A stretch of DNA of 34,268 nucleotides from an uncultured bacterium (lineage in GTDB: Bacteria > Patescibacteriota > Minisyncoccia > Phycocordibacterales > UBA9973), in contig CAIQAL010000016.1 in NCBI GenBank assembly GCA_903869825.1, forward strand, positions 1 through 34,268, given 5' to 3'. This document shows, piece after piece, positions 33,601-34,268 of the stretch; position 1 is the first letter of the stretch; the number at the start of each line of letters is the position of its first letter. The notes beneath the pieces are model-generated. The model saw only the letters and a list, made by a program, of their open reading frames with translations. It was not told the origin of the DNA and ran no database searches. Position numbers and translations under genes: made by a program.

Positions 33601-34103
33601 TTGGTTTCCTTTATTACATTCCAAACCGATTCAATGTAATCATTGTGGTAAGTGACATACGGATTTTTTTGATCCACCCAAAAACCAATCCGCTCAGTAA
33701 ATTTCTTCCACAAGTCCACATAGATCCAAACGCTTTCTTTGCACTTTTGATTGAAATTCGCAACGCCATATTCCTCAATTTCTTTTTTTGATTTTAGCCC
33801 GAGTTCTTTTTCTACTTGGAGCTCCACTGGGAGTCCATGAGTATCCCAGCCACCCTTCCGGCGCACATGATATCCCCGCATTGTTTTGTAACGAGGAATA
33901 ACATCCTTAAAAGCTCGGGCTTCCAAGTGGTGAATACCGGGTTTGCCATTCGCGGTTGGCGGACCTTCGTAAAAAGTAAACTCGCCCTTTGGTGCTTCTT
34001 TTTCCAAAGATTTCTCGAAAATTTTATTTTCTTTCCAAAATTCAAGAATTTTTTCTTCTCGTAAAGCCGATTCGCGTTTGTTTTTTGTTTCTTCTTTTTC
34101 CAT
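30642..34103 (-). CDS. ileS: Isoleucyl-tRNA synthetase with inserted histidine-phosphatase domain
   Basis: The 1153-residue protein is a type 2 (eukaryote-like) IleRS. It has the signature PPTANGKPGIHHLEARAFKD (49-68, GIHH at 56-59), CP1 editing segments TTPWTLPGNVALAVG (226-240) and DGTGVVHTAVMYGQDDF (320-336), cysteine pairs C183/C186 and C400/C403, and KMSKS at 803-807. At about residues 497-690 a histidine-phosphatase domain is inserted. It has RHGET (H505, predicted phospho-histidine), R556 in the RTKETAE segment, E583 and H645 in THEGPAK, the full catalytic set. The insert follows C474/C477 and precedes DLHKPYIDE and C710/C719, so it interrupts a zinc ribbon. C710-x8-C719 is itself expanded by a GC-rich tract. 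A T-box controls the gene. Confidence 0.95.
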   Translation of the reverse strand: MEKEETKNKRESALREEKILEFWKENKIFEKSLEKEAPKGEFTFYEGPPTANGKPGIHHLEARAFKDVIPRYKTMRGYHVRRKGGWDTHGLPVELQVEKELGLKSKKEIEEYGVANFNQKCKESVWIYVDLWKKFTERIGFWVDQKNPYVTYHNDYIESVWNVIKETNKQGLLYKDYKVVPWCPRCGTGLSSHELAQGYENVKDLSVYVKFKVKGQNNTYILAWTTTPWTLPGNVALAVGKDIEYVKIEKENEIFVLAKARLVTIEGEYKILEELKGKDLLGIEYETLYPYLQNTIFESEKGKMEKAFKVYPANFVTTEDGTGVVHTAVMYGQDDFVLGTEIGLPKHHLVGLDGKFLPGTDFLEGRFVRDEAVAVDIIKNLAHRGLLLKKEKYEHSYPHCWRCHTALIYYARDSWYIRMSDPKIKAGMIAENKEINWEPDYIKDGRFGEWLREIKDWAISRERYWGSPLPVWTCEKCKKVEVVGSVEDLKAKTKKSGNQYFVIRHGETDSNLKGKISSIVGDVDHLTEKGKKEVLATLSVLKDKKIDLIIASDFMRTKETAEIIKKDLGISDENYVLDERIRELCTGVFDGETWKEYFALRNEKDWYDFKPEKGESCKDMKFRMTSFLYDLEKKYKNKKILVVTHEGPAKVLFLGAEGLNDLETAQQLENNKISFENAEMKELNFIPLPHNENYELDLHKPYIDEVKLVCTHATAGQACGGSLVRTKEVMDVWLDSGTMPFSQDHYPFENKDLAYPADFISEAIDQTRGWFYTLHAVGVLMGKGKAYKNVICLGLLLDAAGKKMSKSVGNVVDPWSMMDKYGVDTLRLWMYSVNQPGESKNFDEKTVLELHRQYFGLLYNVLAFYELYRDQELEKLEYKKSKNILDAWIIARLDELNVLTVENLDNYKLLEPTRAIKDFIGDLSTWYLRRSRDRIKDGDKEAKQTLYFVLKTLVKIMAPFAPFTAEDIWLKLKNDNDSESIHFVEWPEFDTRNREVVEKMEEVRRIVSLGLEARQKAGIKVRQPLGILTFKEYVLEKEYTAIIKDELNVKIIMTNPNLEKEIELDIKIDPKLKAEGNYRELARAIQDIRKKGELTPSDVITLILETSEDGKELVEQFKTEMKKTVLAKDIKFESNSGEETKINDLVFKITIQK
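31942..31976. repeat. GC-rich imperfect palindrome in the ileS zinc-ribbon region
   Basis: A run of about 35 bp of G and C stands out in the AT-rich gene. It contains GCCCCGCC-GT-GGCGTGGG, which folds with one bulged base, and the perfect palindrome GCAAGCTTGC. It encodes THATAGQA between two cysteines usually spaced CxxC. It may be a palindromic insertion. Confidence 0.4.
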
Positions 34104-34120
34104 AAAAATATTTGTTAATA

Positions 34121-34268
34121 ATTAAAAAAACTCGTCCCCGTACAACAATATTAAAATTGTTATACAAGGACGAGTTTCCCCGTGGTACCACCTTGATTAC
34201 TTCTCATTTTATTAGGTTCTACTGGTTTGCCACGCCCATTGCGAGATAAACTTTCTTCCTAAGGCTCT
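34121..34268 (-). promoter_or_regulatory. T-box riboswitch of ileS (3' part; truncated by window edge)
   Basis: The leader carries the T-box consensus AAGGTGGTACCACGG (34180-34194, minus strand), whose UGGUACC bulge would pair with the uncharged tRNA acceptor end. The antiterminator can form by CAAGG with CCUUG around the bulge, closed by ACG/CGU. The competing terminator is a long hairpin, AAACTCGTCC/GGACGAGTTT (34128-34177) extended by GTATAACAAT/ATTGTTGTAC, followed by a U-run. The ileS ATG is 24 nt downstream. Stem I and the specifier codon lie beyond the window. An Ile codon is expected from the downstream gene. Confidence 0.9.

Noticed and set aside
30642-34103. IleRS insert as a result of two adjacent genes fused by missing a stop or by assembly error
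   Set aside because: IleRS sequence resumes in the same frame on the far side of the insert, the insertion point is at a domain loop, and base composition does not change at the borders.
34180-34194. Could be part of a tRNA gene rather than a T-box
   Set aside because: No acceptor-stem pairing or T-loop is present. The GGTGGTACCACGG context followed by a long terminator hairpin before ileS fits a T-box.
1-34268. CRISPR arrays, insertion sequences, prophage or integrase genes
   Set aside because: No regularly spaced direct repeats, transposase-like or integrase-like frames or att-like duplications were seen on either strand.

Overview
The window is an AT-rich, gene-dense bacterial chromosome segment. 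It most resembles a Patescibacteria/CPR genome of the Parcubacteria type. This is inferred from the compact genes, very short spacers, divergent housekeeping proteins, several CPR-style proteins of unknown function and the near absence of Shine-Dalgarno sites. No tRNA, rRNA, CRISPR array, transposase or phage gene is visible. The only stretch over 300 bases without a conventional gene is 9563-10097. It holds a promoter, a 20-codon ORF and a strongly folded leader.

Layout. 1-1487 (+): the tail of a membrane protein, an ECF-type sigma factor and a membrane-anchored probable anti-sigma protein, closed by a terminator. 1511-5963 (-): a TM-helix channel-like protein, a winged-helix/nucleotidyltransferase-like regulator, purB and a divergent purH. 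6029-7447 (-): rplL and rplJ behind an L10-type leader with an attenuator-like hairpin, then two small membrane proteins. 7556-10985 (-): a secreted peptidoglycan-binding, S-layer-like protein with a roughly 400-nt leader, and a winged-helix CPR protein with a near-perfect promoter. 11188-15480 (+): ftsK, a small anchored beta-domain protein, recA and efp. 15534-20527 (-): rpsR, ssb and rpsF, with their own promoter inside the end of an orphan histidine kinase; the kinase follows two unknown genes; then a DMT transporter. 20555-28956 (-): tatD, metG, an AI-2E-type permease, an M16 peptidase, a Nudix hydrolase, glyQS and a large single-TM beta-domain protein, mostly spaced by 0-5 nt or overlapping. 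29004-34268 (-): recO, a HAD-like protein, an HD hydrolase and ileS, under a T-box riboswitch that runs off the window edge.

The most striking object is the isoleucyl-tRNA synthetase (30642-34103). A complete histidine-phosphatase (phosphoglycerate-mutase-like) domain of about 190 residues is inserted between the two halves of a zinc ribbon in its catalytic region. The RHGET motif and the other catalytic residues of that superfamily are all present. The gene sits under a T-box and upstream of an HD hydrolase, a HAD-like protein and recO.

A second window-wide pattern is promoter geometry. At about a dozen genes a -10 box, often with an extended TGn, lies only 6-9 nt before the ATG. This predicts leaderless mRNAs and corrects several start codons (rpsF, the AI-2E permease, the 10098-10985 gene). 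By contrast, rplJ, ileS and probably the S-layer-like gene have long structured leaders.
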